Shown here: piece by piece, positions 18,478-27,812 of the stretch
Layout: the number at the start of each line of letters is the position of its first letter
Position numbering within the stretch: the stretch's first letter is position 1
Assembly: GCF_007004725.1 (NCBI RefSeq)
Contig: NZ_ML660165.1
Coordinates: forward strand, 62,001 to 126,000
Origin: Aliikangiella coralliicola
Lineage (GTDB): Bacteria; Pseudomonadota; Gammaproteobacteria; Enterobacterales; Kangiellaceae
DNA length: 64,000 bases
Direction of reading: 5' to 3'
Notes under the pieces: model-generated
Database searches by the model: none
Seen by the model: only the letters and a program-made list of their open reading frames with translations
Told to the model about the DNA's origin: nothing
Position numbers and translations under genes: made by a program

Positions 18478-19422
18478 TCAGTTTTTTTCATAAAACGAAA
18501 TTTTTCCTTTGCCACTCAGCTTGGACATGTACATCGCTTTATCGGCCTGGCTAATAATGATTTCAGATTGGCTGTGATTGCAAGGTAAAAAACTAATGCC
18601 AATACTTGCGGAAACCGTTTTGACTCCCTGCTCGGTTTTGATCGGCTCATCTAAAATAGAGAGTAAGTTTTCGGCAGTCGCTTGAGCATTTTCTTTTGCC
18701 TGCGCTAGTCCACTCCCAACCATCGACAACAAAATAACGAACTCGTCACCTGCCAGTCGACAAGCAAAGTCATCTCTTCGAATAGCAATTTCCAGTCGCT
18801 TTGATACTGCCACCAAAACCTCATCGCCCACTCGATGCCCAAACTCATCATTGACCAATTTAAAATCATCGAGATCAATAAACAAAACTGCGCTCACCTG
18901 ATGATGACGATTACAACGCGCATTTTCTTCATCTAAGCGTTGTTCGAGAAGTCGCCGATTAGGTAAACCAGTTAAAGGATCGTTAAAGGCAAGATGACGA
19001 AGTTTGTCTTCTTCTTCTTTTCGACTGGTAATATCGCGGGCAAACCAGATAACGGCTTCACCGTCATAGTCAGGCTTATCCAAAGGTGCAACACCGGCTT
19101 CAAAAACACAATTCCCTTTAGGTACATCCAGCTCATATTCAACGGCAACATTACGTTTTTCTAGTAGCGCTTTGTGAATTGTTTCAACAATAAAATCAGC
19201 CTTTTCCTCGGGCATAATTTGATGAACATTTTTTCCAACAATATCTTTTGAACCGCCGGCTACGAGTGAGTCGTGAGATCCAAATACATCCAGATATTCG
19301 CCGTCCTTAGATAATATAAAAGCCATTTCAGGTATAGCATCTAAAACCGATAAAAGCGTTTTGTAACCCTCGTCAGAATTCCTGATCAATTTTCTTTTCA
19401 GGTCGTCCTGATGATCAGTCAT
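18478..19422 (-). CDS. PAS-GGDEF protein (cytoplasmic diguanylate cyclase)
   Basis: The 314-residue soluble protein has a PAS domain (about 20-135, ending in the IWFARDIT segment) and a GGDEF domain from about 143. The catalytic motif is AGDEF (224-228), an accepted variant. FIDLDDFKLVNDEFGHRVGD is intact and the I-site R215-x-x-D218 is present, so activity with product inhibition is expected. The start is ATG 19422, because GGAGGGG lies 3-9 bp upstream; an in-frame start 24 codons earlier lacks this. The ligand of the PAS domain is unknown. Confidence 0.9.
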   Translation of the reverse strand: MTDHQDDLKRKLIRNSDEGYKTLLSVLDAIPEMAFILSKDGEYLDVFGSHDSLVAGGSKDIVGKNVHQIMPEEKADFIVETIHKALLEKRNVAVEYELDVPKGNCVFEAGVAPLDKPDYDGEAVIWFARDITSRKEEEDKLRHLAFNDPLTGLPNRRLLEQRLDEENARCNRHHQVSAVLFIDLDDFKLVNDEFGHRVGDEVLVAVSKRLEIAIRRDDFACRLAGDEFVILLSMVGSGLAQAKENAQATAENLLSILDEPIKTEQGVKTVSASIGISFLPCNHSQSEIIISQADKAMYMSKLSGKGKISFYEKN

Positions 19423-19635
19423 CGCCCCTCCTCGTAGTTGAACAACGGTTTCGCGGAGAATCCCTTCAACAACGGTAACTTCAATTATAGACAATAAGAA
19501 TCTTATTTTGAGATTTATAACTGAAGCTTCTCAAACTGGTAATCTCAATTACAAAATGTTATCAAATAAAGTAATGCTTGACTCCAGGGCCTGCTTAACC
19601 TTTCCTGTTCGTAACCACCAAGTTTTTTCAAAAAA

Positions 19636-20184
19636 TCAAACTGTTTTACCCTTCGCAATCTGTTCGACTATTCTCAACTGAACTTTTTCTGTCAATTTAA
19701 TGAAAAGATAAGCATTCTGCTCAAATCCGGCCGCTAAATTATCTGCGGAATCAGATGTCATTCCGAAAACCAGGAAACTTTTTTCTGCGGGCCAGTCGCC
19801 GCCAGGGCCCCCACCAAATCCACACAGGAAGTGATAATTATTTTTGCTCAGATACTGTTTTAAACGATCATTATTGTCACGATTCTCCTGCTCACTTAGA
19901 AGCATACTTCTTGGGTTGCTCGCTGTGATAAAAACCGCACAACGGCATTGGAAACGCTTCAGCAGAGCATCGAGATAATGTGAGGACTGACCAACTTTAA
20001 TGACTATTTTCTGTCCGCTATCTTCGACCACATAGTGCGCATTTCGGTAAGCGTTAACTAGTTGTTGGTCCACGGGTGATCTCGTTAATTTTAGATAGAA
20101 AAAGAAATATCCGTCGCAAAAACAGCCTTTTAAAAAACACTGCTCGCTACTATGTGTGTGCTGCTTTAGTATAACCCATTGCAA
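19636..20184 (-). CDS. DUF3293 domain protein
   Basis: The protein matches DUF3293: AYRNAHYVV, VFITASNPRS, SEQENRDNNDRLKQYL, then the Gly-rich WPAEKSFLVFGM and FEQNAYLFI near the end. Function is unknown. The long frame gives 182 residues, but the first 37 are Cys/Phe-rich and unlike the family. A GTG at 20073 (VDQQLVNAYRNAHY) would start near the domain edge and is a reasonable alternative. It is divergent from the peptide transporter gene. Confidence 0.7.
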   Translation of the reverse strand: MQWVILKQHTHSSEQCFLKGCFCDGYFFFYLKLTRSPVDQQLVNAYRNAHYVVEDSGQKIVIKVGQSSHYLDALLKRFQCRCAVFITASNPRSMLLSEQENRDNNDRLKQYLSKNNYHFLCGFGGGPGGDWPAEKSFLVFGMTSDSADNLAAGFEQNAYLFIKLTEKVQLRIVEQIAKGKTV

Positions 20185-20310
20185 TCATCGCTTTACTAGA
20201 CATTAGTCGATAGAATACACTGCGTACAATAACAATAAATTCAAAGTCAGTTTCGGACTCAGTTGAGCATGTGATTTGAATAACAAAAGTGGAGTCAGCA
20301 GGAGAGGAAA

Positions 20311-21900
20311 ATGAATCAGGTAAGTGCCGAGCCAAGCCTCAAGCGGACAAACGAATTTCTTGGGCATCCTAAAGGGCTTTACGTTTGCTTCTTCACCGAA
20401 CTGTGGGAACGCTTTTCCTTTTATGGGATGAAAGCCCTGTTGTTTCTCTACCTTATAAAGTATCACCTATTTACCGACGAACACGGTTACAACCTGCTTG
20501 GCGCTTACGGTGCATTAGTCTATGCATTACCCATTGTTGGCGGGATCTTAGCTGATCGATATCTAGGTATGCGTAAGTCAGTTATTTTCGGGGCAATACT
20601 TCTTGTTCTCGGACATATCGGCATGGCTTACGAGGGACACAAAGCCTCGCTGGTGAACGGTGAGTTAGTGAGAGATGAAGTTGCACTACAGTTTTTTTAC
20701 CTGTCACTCGCGCTGATTATCATGGGCGTCGGTTTTTTAAAGCCCAATATTTCGACTATCGTCGGCAAGCTATACAAAGAGAATGACCCGAGACGGGATT
20801 CCGGCTTTACGCTTTTCTATATGGGGATTAACGTCGGTGCTTTTATTGCTCCGTTAATTTGCGCCTACCTTGGCGAAACTTATGGGTGGAAGTATGGATT
20901 TGGATTAGCCGGCATTGGAATGTTTGCGGGACTTATCGTTTTTATTAGCGGGCAAAAATACTTATATGGCCACGCTGAAGCCAAAAACCCAGAGTTATTG
21001 AAACAAAAAATCGCAGGAATTCCTCGTGAATACTGGATTTATTTTGGCTCGCTGGTTGGGTTGTTAGTAGTATGGCTACTAGTTCAAACCCATTCTCTTA
21101 CTATCGCTTTTATCGGCTGGTTACCAGCAGTATCTCCAGTTGTCTGGTTTCTTCATAGTATTGCAATTGTCGCAGGAATTAGTATTACCTGGTATATGGT
21201 AAAATACTGCAACAAAGCGGAACGCCAACAGATGATTGCTCTTTTTATTTTTATCATCGGAGGATTATTATTTTTCTCGCTTTACGAACAAACCTATTCT
21301 TCCTGGCTTGCGTTTTCTGATCGAGTGATGGACAGAACGACCTTTGGGTTTGAGTGGACAGCAGGACAACTCACTTCAACCGGCGCAATGTTCATTATTT
21401 TATTAAGTCCATTTTTCGCGTGGTTATGGCCTGCACTAGCCAGGAAAAACCTTAATCCGAGCACCCCACTTAAATTCGCAATTGGGCTCGCTTTCGCAGG
21501 ACTGGCATTTGCGGTTTTAGCCTGGGGCACCATGTCACCCAATGAAGCAGGATTAGTCAGCGTATGGTATTTAATCGGTGCCTATTTTGTTTTGGAGTTA
21601 GGGGAATTATCACTTTCTCCAATTGGCCTATCTGCAGTGACCAAATTATCGGTTAAGAAAATTGTTAGCTTAATGATGGGGGCCTGGTTTTTAGGAACAT
21701 CTTATTCAGAAATTGTAGCGGCAGAACTCAGCAAACTTTCCGCCATTGAAACACATGGTGGAAAAATAACGGACGTCGGAGAAGCGCTTGGTAAATACCA
21801 GGATTTATTTATTCTATCTGCCAAGATTGGGTTAGCCACTGCTTTAGTATATTTCTTGCTGACGCCATTTATCAAAAAGCTGATGCACGGAATCGACTAA
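20311..21900 (+). CDS. POT-family proton-coupled oligopeptide transporter
   Basis: The 529-residue membrane protein has the POT proton-coupling motif in ELWERFSFYGMKALL (helix 1). It also has the NVGAFIAPLICAYLGETYGW signature of helices 4-5, and about 14 hydrophobic segments. It imports di- and tripeptides with protons across the inner membrane. GGAGAGGAAA ends at the ATG, making the start firm. A periplasmic solute-binding protein gene lies downstream on the same strand but is separated by a hairpin, so joint transcription is doubtful. Confidence 0.95.
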   Translation: MNQVSAEPSLKRTNEFLGHPKGLYVCFFTELWERFSFYGMKALLFLYLIKYHLFTDEHGYNLLGAYGALVYALPIVGGILADRYLGMRKSVIFGAILLVLGHIGMAYEGHKASLVNGELVRDEVALQFFYLSLALIIMGVGFLKPNISTIVGKLYKENDPRRDSGFTLFYMGINVGAFIAPLICAYLGETYGWKYGFGLAGIGMFAGLIVFISGQKYLYGHAEAKNPELLKQKIAGIPREYWIYFGSLVGLLVVWLLVQTHSLTIAFIGWLPAVSPVVWFLHSIAIVAGISITWYMVKYCNKAERQQMIALFIFIIGGLLFFSLYEQTYSSWLAFSDRVMDRTTFGFEWTAGQLTSTGAMFIILLSPFFAWLWPALARKNLNPSTPLKFAIGLAFAGLAFAVLAWGTMSPNEAGLVSVWYLIGAYFVLELGELSLSPIGLSAVTKLSVKKIVSLMMGAWFLGTSYSEIVAAELSKLSAIETHGGKITDVGEALGKYQDLFILSAKIGLATALVYFLLTPFIKKLMHGID

Positions 21901-21951
21901 TGTTCTTTTAACGATAACTGGTTATGGCTTCCCTGCAGATCTCACTAAGAA

Positions 21952-21979
21952 GCTAAAATTATCTCACCAAAATTTTAGC
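21952..21979 (+). terminator. Hairpin after the peptide transporter gene
   Basis: GCTAAAATT (21952-21960) and AATTTTAGC (21971-21979) form a perfect 9-bp stem with a 10-nt loop about 50 bp after the stop. No long T-run follows. Confidence 0.45.
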
Positions 21980-22068
21980 AGTGAATTCACTCGCTCTAAA
22001 CTGGCGACCCCAGTATATAAGGGCGAATTGGCAGATCGCTAATATTTGACTAAGCTTATTGAAAACCC

Positions 22069-22908
22069 ATGATTCAGCAAGGTATGCCGTTGTTTGTTCG
22101 AATTTTTAGTTTTCCATTATTATTTCTGTTAACTACCTTAAGCATAAAGGTGGCCGCAACCAGTATTTCCACTGCATCAATTTCGGCGGAGGCTCATTCA
22201 AAAAAATGTCAATTAAACTACGGCTGGACTGAATGGAAACCGCTCCAATATCTCGATAAACGTGGAAAAATCATAGGGTTACAAATTGATCTGGTTGAAG
22301 CTATTGCCGAAAGTTTAAATTGTGACATAAACTTCATCAAAGGTCGTTGGAATGACAACCTTGAAAAAATTCGTACTGGAGAAGTCGACTTTACCGCTAA
22401 CGCGACACCTAGCGAAAAAAGGAAACAGTTCGCCCACTTTTCTAACCCTTATCGCCAGGATTCCTTCGCCGTATTTGTGCGAATGGAGGACGTTGAAAAG
22501 TATAATGCCGGAACAATTAACGCGTTAAAATTAATTGATTTTAAATTAGGGTTGGCCAAACAGTATCTCTATGGTGAAGAAGTAGAAGCCTGGCAATCGG
22601 ATAATCAATATAATTATTTACTCACCTATTCTGCAGTTGCTGAAGACAATTTTTCGAAATTAATCAAAGGGGAAATTGACGGTTTTCTAGAAGATCCTTT
22701 TGTGATTTCTTATAAATTACGCAGTAAGGATCTCACTAAAAAAGTTGTACCGCTTCCAATTAGAACAACTGGCAGAGAAGTTTGCTTTATCTTTAGTAAA
22801 AAAACAGTGAGTAAAAACTTTGTTAGTCAATTTAATCGCGCGTTAACAAAAATTAAGAACAATCCAAAATATCAGTCTATCTGGTTAGATTCTAGTTTTA
22901 ATAAATAA
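22069..22908 (+). CDS. Periplasmic amino-acid-binding-like protein (SBP_bac_3)
   Basis: The 279-residue protein has a signal peptide (about 1-30) and a type II periplasmic binding fold. Family features are WTEWKPLQYLDKRGKIIGLQIDLVEAIAE at the N-terminal lobe (given here as a pattern of about 29 positions from residue 53), GEVDFTANATPSEKRKQFA, and a late IDGFLEDP segment. No ABC permease or ATPase is nearby, so it may be an orphan receptor component or act as a periplasmic sensor. A second Met at codon 6 is a possible start. Confidence 0.8.
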   Translation: MIQQGMPLFVRIFSFPLLFLLTTLSIKVAATSISTASISAEAHSKKCQLNYGWTEWKPLQYLDKRGKIIGLQIDLVEAIAESLNCDINFIKGRWNDNLEKIRTGEVDFTANATPSEKRKQFAHFSNPYRQDSFAVFVRMEDVEKYNAGTINALKLIDFKLGLAKQYLYGEEVEAWQSDNQYNYLLTYSAVAEDNFSKLIKGEIDGFLEDPFVISYKLRSKDLTKKVVPLPIRTTGREVCFIFSKKTVSKNFVSQFNRALTKIKNNPKYQSIWLDSSFNK

Positions 22909-22911
22909 AAA

Positions 22912-22942
22912 GTACATTGGCAATTGCTTCTTTCAATTGTAC
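22912..22942. terminator. Imperfect hairpin between convergent genes
   Basis: GTACATTG (22912-22919) pairs with CAATTGTAC (22934-22942) with one bulged base. It lies between the binding-protein gene and the APC permease gene, where a bidirectional terminator is expected. Confidence 0.4.
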
Positions 22943-22958
22943 GCGCCGTTAGTTAAAC

Positions 22959-24284
22959 TTATTTTAATTTTTCTGAATTATCTTGCAAACTTAGCTTGTT
23001 CGATAATAAATAAAACGGCACACCTAAACTTATCACCAACAGACTCACGATGGCTTCTTGTGGTCTCTCTTTCAAAATATAAAATAATGTCCAGCCGATT
23101 AGCACTAAAAAAATAATTGGCGGTAACGGATATAGCCAAGTCTTGTAAGGCCGTTTTAAATCTGGTTGCTTTTGCCTGAGAATAAAAATGCCCAAAACGG
23201 CAAAGAAATTATTAAGTGCCAACGCAAATCCTGAAAAAACCAGGATCGATTCAAATGTTGAGGTAACAACAAAAATAACCGCCAACGCAGATTGGAAATA
23301 GATCGCGCGTCGCGGTATGCCATGACGATTAACCACAGCTAAGGATTTGAACACAGAAAAATCCTCGCCGATCACTTGCAACACTCTCGGCCCAGCCATC
23401 GTCATGGCGCTGACTGTTGAAATCAACAGTAATGACATTACCACTCCCGTTAATGCCGCACCAGTTTCTCCAAAAATAGACTGGGCGACCACGTATCCAA
23501 TTTCTACTTTACCGACCATTTCTTCCATCGGCGTTGAGTACAGAAAAACGAAATTGAGTGCTACATATGAGCACATTACTAACAAGGTACCGGACAATAA
23601 AATTTTCGGCAGACTCTGCTGCGGTCGTTCCAGCTCGCTACTAAGATAAGTGGCGGCATTCCACCCATTGTATGCATAACTCACATAAATCAGAGAAACT
23701 GCAAAGGCGCCGCTTAGTACCGCATTCAGATCTGACGATTGGGGCAAAAAATTCACTGGTTGGGGCGTTTCAACCAGGGCTATTGCGGCAACACAAAATA
23801 CACCGATTAATAACAATTTAATCAGGGTGAATAACCACTGCAACCCACCGCTATTTTTTCGATTGCTCCCATGAACAATAGCCAAAACGATAATCAGCAA
23901 TACCGCTAATCCGTTTTTTGACAGCTGCGAAAAAATTGAAGATAGATAAGCACCAAATGTTATTGCCGCCAATGCAACCGGTGCTGCGAACCCAATCGTT
24001 GATGAAATCCAGCCGGAAATGAAACCGGCAACCGGATGATAGCAACGCGTAAGAAAATTGTACTCTCCGCCACTTCTTGGCAGCGCTGCACCGAGCTCTG
24101 CGTAGGTTAATGCGCCGCAAAGTGCAGTAACACCGCCGACAACCCACAACATCAATAGTGCAAATCCAGATTGAATATCAATTAATTGAAAACCGAGGCT
24201 GGTAAATACGCCAGTACCAATCATATTGGCAACAACAACTGCGATCGCCGTTTTACTGTCAAATTTACTCAGGCTGCTTTTCAT
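22959..24284 (-). CDS. APC-family amino acid permease
   Basis: The 441-residue protein has about 12 membrane helices. It has the APC helix 1 motif MIGTGVFTSLGF (about 21-32) and the AELGAALPRSGGEYNFL segment after helix 2. It is expected to carry amino acids or polyamines across the inner membrane; the substrate cannot be told. It is a single-gene unit, convergent with the binding-protein gene and divergent from the DUF1579-like gene. Confidence 0.9.
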   Translation of the reverse strand: MKSSLSKFDSKTAIAVVVANMIGTGVFTSLGFQLIDIQSGFALLMLWVVGGVTALCGALTYAELGAALPRSGGEYNFLTRCYHPVAGFISGWISSTIGFAAPVALAAITFGAYLSSIFSQLSKNGLAVLLIIVLAIVHGSNRKNSGGLQWLFTLIKLLLIGVFCVAAIALVETPQPVNFLPQSSDLNAVLSGAFAVSLIYVSYAYNGWNAATYLSSELERPQQSLPKILLSGTLLVMCSYVALNFVFLYSTPMEEMVGKVEIGYVVAQSIFGETGAALTGVVMSLLLISTVSAMTMAGPRVLQVIGEDFSVFKSLAVVNRHGIPRRAIYFQSALAVIFVVTSTFESILVFSGFALALNNFFAVLGIFILRQKQPDLKRPYKTWLYPLPPIIFLVLIGWTLFYILKERPQEAIVSLLVISLGVPFYLLSNKLSLQDNSEKLK

Positions 24285-24561
24285 CTTGCTATTGGTAATG
24301 TTAGCATCTGAAGTTGTCGGTGACTTGATAGCGGTAATTGTTCAGTTCCTTTTAGTGTATTGGTTAGAACAAGCATTCATATCGCAGCATGCATTAAGAG
24401 CTGAAACCTATTTAACAACACATCATAGAATAATGATAGATCGGTTAAGAAAAACATACCTTCTATTTTTGAAACCAAAATTCCAGTCTTTCAGAACACT
24501 CAATTCGCGTTACAGAATATTGTCTGCTATAAAATCAACAAAATAAAACCCGCCGAGGACA

Positions 24562-25107
24562 ATGATGACCAGCACAAATAAGAGAAAAGCTAATCATAAT
24601 GCAATCCAACTTTCGCGTCGCTTTATATGGTTAATTGGTTTGTTTTTCGTCAACCAGATTTATGCCGCAACACCCAAACCCTGCACAACCGATGAATATC
24701 GCCAATTTGATTTTTGGATTGGAGAGTGGGAGGTTAAAAATGCGAGTGGAAAAACAGTAGGACATAATAAAATATTTCCCGTTATGAATGGTTGTGCCCT
24801 TTCTGAAAACTGGACAAGCGCCAGAGGAAACAGTGGTGTAAGCTACAATTTTTATGATCAGGCGGAAAAAAAATGGCACCAAACCTGGGTTGATCAAAAT
24901 GGCGGCGTTCTCTATCTGGACGGCTCGCTGGACAATAACAAAATGGTATTAAAAGGATATCGTCCTGACAAAGAAGGGAAACAGGTACTGCATAAAATTT
25001 CCTGGACGCCTATGAAAGATGGTCGAGTAAAACAACATTGGCAATCGTCAACCGATGAAGGTAAAGCCTGGACAGAGGTTTTTGTCGGTTTTTATAGCAA
25101 AAAATAA
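24562..25107 (+). CDS. Secreted DUF1579-like protein
   Basis: The 181-residue product has an N-terminal hydrophobic segment (about 20-35, RRFIWLIGLFFVNQIYA) suggesting export. A mature domain opens with FDFWIGEWEVKNASGKTVG, the hallmark of a lipocalin-like family annotated as DUF1579 and relatives. Its role is unknown. GAGGAC lies just upstream of ATG 24562, and a second ATG follows directly. It stands alone. Confidence 0.75.
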   Translation: MMTSTNKRKANHNAIQLSRRFIWLIGLFFVNQIYAATPKPCTTDEYRQFDFWIGEWEVKNASGKTVGHNKIFPVMNGCALSENWTSARGNSGVSYNFYDQAEKKWHQTWVDQNGGVLYLDGSLDNNKMVLKGYRPDKEGKQVLHKISWTPMKDGRVKQHWQSSTDEGKAWTEVFVGFYSKK

Positions 25108-25188
25108 AAAGTGTAAGGAAACAGCTTGAAGGAATATGACAACTGAAAAGATGGTAGCTTATTGTCCAAATTGGTCATAAATTAAGAT

Positions 25189-25230
25189 CCCCTCTCCTAG
25201 AAGGAGAGGGCCAGGGAGAGGTTGAAAGCT
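25189..25230. repeat. CCTCTCC/GGAGAGG palindromic element
   Basis: CCCTCTCCT (25190-25198) pairs perfectly with AGGAGAGGG (25202-25210) over an AGA loop. A third GGGAGAGG follows within 10 bp. A related, longer element lies at 61495-61612. Such elements are dispersed in many proteobacterial genomes; here it may also end transcription between the convergent DUF1579-like and sirtuin genes. Confidence 0.5.
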
Positions 25231-25271
25231 TTGAAGTTTAAGAAAACTCTAAACCCAAATAAAAACCCCAG

Positions 25272-26114
25272 TCAATCATAAAAGCCGTTGCTCTGTAATA
25301 CTTGCTCAATAAGCTGTAACGCCTCCAGCGCGCCGCACCTCAAACTGATACCCTGACAATTGCCAATTTGCTCGTCTCTAGGGTTAATTCTGACTAACAA
25401 TCCCCGCTGTTTTTCACAAAAGTACCTGACAGTGGGAATTGCAGTACCCGCACCACATTCGATAACCACCGGATTCTGCATCAGTGATATGTTTTTGCGC
25501 AACATCGCCGCCTGCCGATCACTACGTTGGCTATTCCAGCCAAAATCACCAAACATTAATATATTGGGCCTTGCAATCTCACCACAATATTCACAAACGG
25601 GAAGCTGACCAATAGCCTGGCAACGGATGTCGTCTGTCTCAATGAGCATCTTATTTGCCGACCAAATATCGTCACAGCAAGGTCGTGAACACTGCCAATA
25701 GTTAATTGAGCCATGACATTCGTACACGCGGTCCTTCGCAAATCCAGCAGATTGAAAGTGCCCATCAACATTACTGGTAAAAACCTGGTATTGATTCGCC
25801 AGTTTTTCGCCAATTCGTTTTAAGATTTGATAGCCATCATGGCTCGCGGTTTTTCGATAAAGATTAAAACGGTGTCCATAAAACCCCCAGGCTAGTCTTG
25901 GTCTGCTCCGAAAAGCCTCAGGATTAGCAATTTCGGTAAAATCCATAACAGCCTCAGCTAACGCGGGATAGGCCCGCCAAAAACCTTGCTGGCCGCGAAA
26001 ATCAGGTAAACCAGAATCAACTCCCATACCAGCTCCAGCACCGATGATCAGCCCATCAGCCTTCTCTATTGCAGAAGTGATTAATGCTAGAGCCTCAGGG
26101 TCGATGGTGCTCAT
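25272..26114 (-). CDS. SIR2-family NAD-dependent protein deacylase
   Basis: The 280-residue protein has the sirtuin Rossmann motif GAGAGMGVDSGLPDFRG (25-41) and the NAD-site segment TSNVDGHF (113-120, a variant of TQNIDGLH). The catalytic His is in ECHGS (H134), and there are two Cys pairs for zinc (around 142-147 and 173-176). It should remove acyl groups from lysines, releasing nicotinamide and O-acyl-ADP-ribose. It lies 37 bp downstream of def on the same strand, so the two are probably cotranscribed. Confidence 0.85.
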   Translation of the reverse strand: MSTIDPEALALITSAIEKADGLIIGAGAGMGVDSGLPDFRGQQGFWRAYPALAEAVMDFTEIANPEAFRSRPRLAWGFYGHRFNLYRKTASHDGYQILKRIGEKLANQYQVFTSNVDGHFQSAGFAKDRVYECHGSINYWQCSRPCCDDIWSANKMLIETDDIRCQAIGQLPVCEYCGEIARPNILMFGDFGWNSQRSDRQAAMLRKNISLMQNPVVIECGAGTAIPTVRYFCEKQRGLLVRINPRDEQIGNCQGISLRCGALEALQLIEQVLQSNGFYD

Positions 26115-26151
26115 GGATTTTCACAAAAATTGCATTGGGTGATTAGCTCGG

Positions 26152-26688
26152 TTACTGGACCGGGATTGATTCTAAATGGTGGGCGAGCTCTTCTTCAAAC
26201 CCGAACTGGGACATACCTTTAATTTTCATGGGATATAGAATGCCTTGAAGATGATCGCATTCATGTTGTACGACGGTCGCATGAAACCCTTCGGCTTCTC
26301 TAACTATCGGTGCCCCATTTTGGTCAAATCCAGAGTACTCTATATGGGAAGGGCGAGAAACAAGACCCCGCATGCCAGGAATGCTCAAACAACCTTCCCA
26401 ATAACTCGATTCGCTATCAGACAGTATTTTTATGGTCGGGTTAATCAACACAGTAAATGGAACAGCTTCAGCATCTGGATAACGCGGATTTTCTCCACCG
26501 CCAAAAATCACTACCTGCTGCAAAAAACCAATCTGTGGAGCCGCAAGCCCAGCTCCATTAACTGAATTCATGGTATCGACCATATCTTCAACTAATGCTT
26601 GCAGAAAAGGTGAGCCAAACTCGGTAACAGGTTGACTGGACTGCAGTAAACGAGGATCTCCCATTCGTAATATTTGGCGAATCGCCAT
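26152..26688 (-). CDS. def: Peptide deformylase
   Basis: The 178-residue metalloenzyme has all three deformylase motifs: GAGLAAPQIG (45-54), EGCLSIPG (98-105, Cys metal ligand) and HECDH (142-146). It removes the formyl group from the initiator methionine of new proteins. It is not beside fmt, the usual neighbour of the housekeeping copy, so it may be a second deformylase. The sirtuin gene follows closely. Confidence 0.92.
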   Translation of the reverse strand: MAIRQILRMGDPRLLQSSQPVTEFGSPFLQALVEDMVDTMNSVNGAGLAAPQIGFLQQVVIFGGGENPRYPDAEAVPFTVLINPTIKILSDSESSYWEGCLSIPGMRGLVSRPSHIEYSGFDQNGAPIVREAEGFHATVVQHECDHLQGILYPMKIKGMSQFGFEEELAHHLESIPVQ

Positions 26689-27006
26689 AATAAACTCCTA
26701 ACGAATTGACTGGTTATGGACTATGAAAAATTGAGCGTGTTTAGAAATTCTACTTACAACAAATCCATTTTGGCGAATCACCGAACTGACTGAAAACTAA
26801 TCATTAAGTTAACATATCGTACAATAATAGCACAATTGGACAGTAAAAATTTTTATTAGACCATCGACTTTTGCATAAGATAAGCTTACTTGCAACAGGT
26901 CAGAACTGTAACAAAACACAATTGAACTGTTAATAGCGCATCACTTTCTGGTAAAGTTAATCTCATGTTCAATAATGCTATATATTTATGACAGACAATA
27001 AGATTT
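26689..27006. other. 318-bp divergent intergenic region
   Basis: This AT-rich region lies between def and the coiled-coil membrane protein gene and must hold both promoters. I see no repeat or structured element worth naming. Confidence 0.4.
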
Positions 27007-27780
27007 ATGATGAACAATATACTTAGATATCTCATAACTTTAATATTTGGAATGGTTATTGGTTACTCGTTATTTTCGTTGACTAATTCTGATACAACGC
27101 CGCCGGAAATTGAGGTTGACACGACTAATGATACCTATTCAAATCTTAGAGATAACTCTGCCGTTGGTTCAGAAAAAACAGCTGACTCAAAAAGACTCGA
27201 TGATTCCTCTTCGAATAATGAACAACGCCAAATCGCTGACAATGACAATCAAGATAAAGATGCCATTCAATACTTAACTCTGCTAACCCGAGAGCAACAA
27301 TCAAAAATTGAGCAATTACAGCAGCAGCTAAACGCACTAAATCCGTTGTCAAAAAACGAAACAGAAAACCCTCCAAAAGAACTGCAAACACTTTCCATGG
27401 ATGACTTTCAAAATAAGATGAAAGATCAGTTTGTTGAACAGTTTAGAGGTTACGCGATTGAACTTTCCGACGAACAACTGGATAGTGTTAAAAAGACATT
27501 TGAAACCAGTTCAGAAAAAGCAAACTGGAATGCTGAGTATGAAAATAGAATTACGGATTACATTCAGGAGGCCGACTCTAACGGACTTCATTTTATTGAT
27601 GAGCTAACTTGTAATCAAAATATGTGTCGGCTCAAAGTTCAATCGAACGAACCGAAAAACTGGCAGCAAATTTATTCTTCGATGACCCAGCAAAAGTGGT
27701 ATAACACCATGACATTGATCGAAAAAACAGACGAGCCAGGACAATTTATTTACTATATTCCTAAACCTCAAGATATTTAA
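27007..27780 (+). CDS. Single-pass membrane protein with coiled coil, function unknown
   Basis: The 257-residue protein has an N-terminal membrane anchor (about 6-26, YLITLIFGMVIGYSLFSL) and an acidic, Asp/Ser/Asn-rich linker. A Gln/Glu coiled-coil stretch (about 90-115) leads to a C-terminal domain with two Cys (LTCNQNMCRLKV, about 197-208) that could form a disulfide. The bulk is probably periplasmic. I do not recognise the family. An M50-type protease gene follows 32 bp later, so the two may be an operon. Confidence 0.65.
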   Translation: MMNNILRYLITLIFGMVIGYSLFSLTNSDTTPPEIEVDTTNDTYSNLRDNSAVGSEKTADSKRLDDSSSNNEQRQIADNDNQDKDAIQYLTLLTREQQSKIEQLQQQLNALNPLSKNETENPPKELQTLSMDDFQNKMKDQFVEQFRGYAIELSDEQLDSVKKTFETSSEKANWNAEYENRITDYIQEADSNGLHFIDELTCNQNMCRLKVQSNEPKNWQQIYSSMTQQKWYNTMTLIEKTDEPGQFIYYIPKPQDI

Positions 27781-27812
27781 TTAATTTGACTAACTAGCAG
27801 CGGACACGACTA

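Noticed and set aside
18478-19422. Inactive cyclase because the motif is AGDEF
   Set aside because: AGDEF is a common functional variant, and the other catalytic and I-site residues are intact.
24226-24546. 106-codon plus-strand frame overlapping the APC permease start
   Set aside because: Its first part is antisense to the permease, and its hydrophobic start probably mirrors that sequence.
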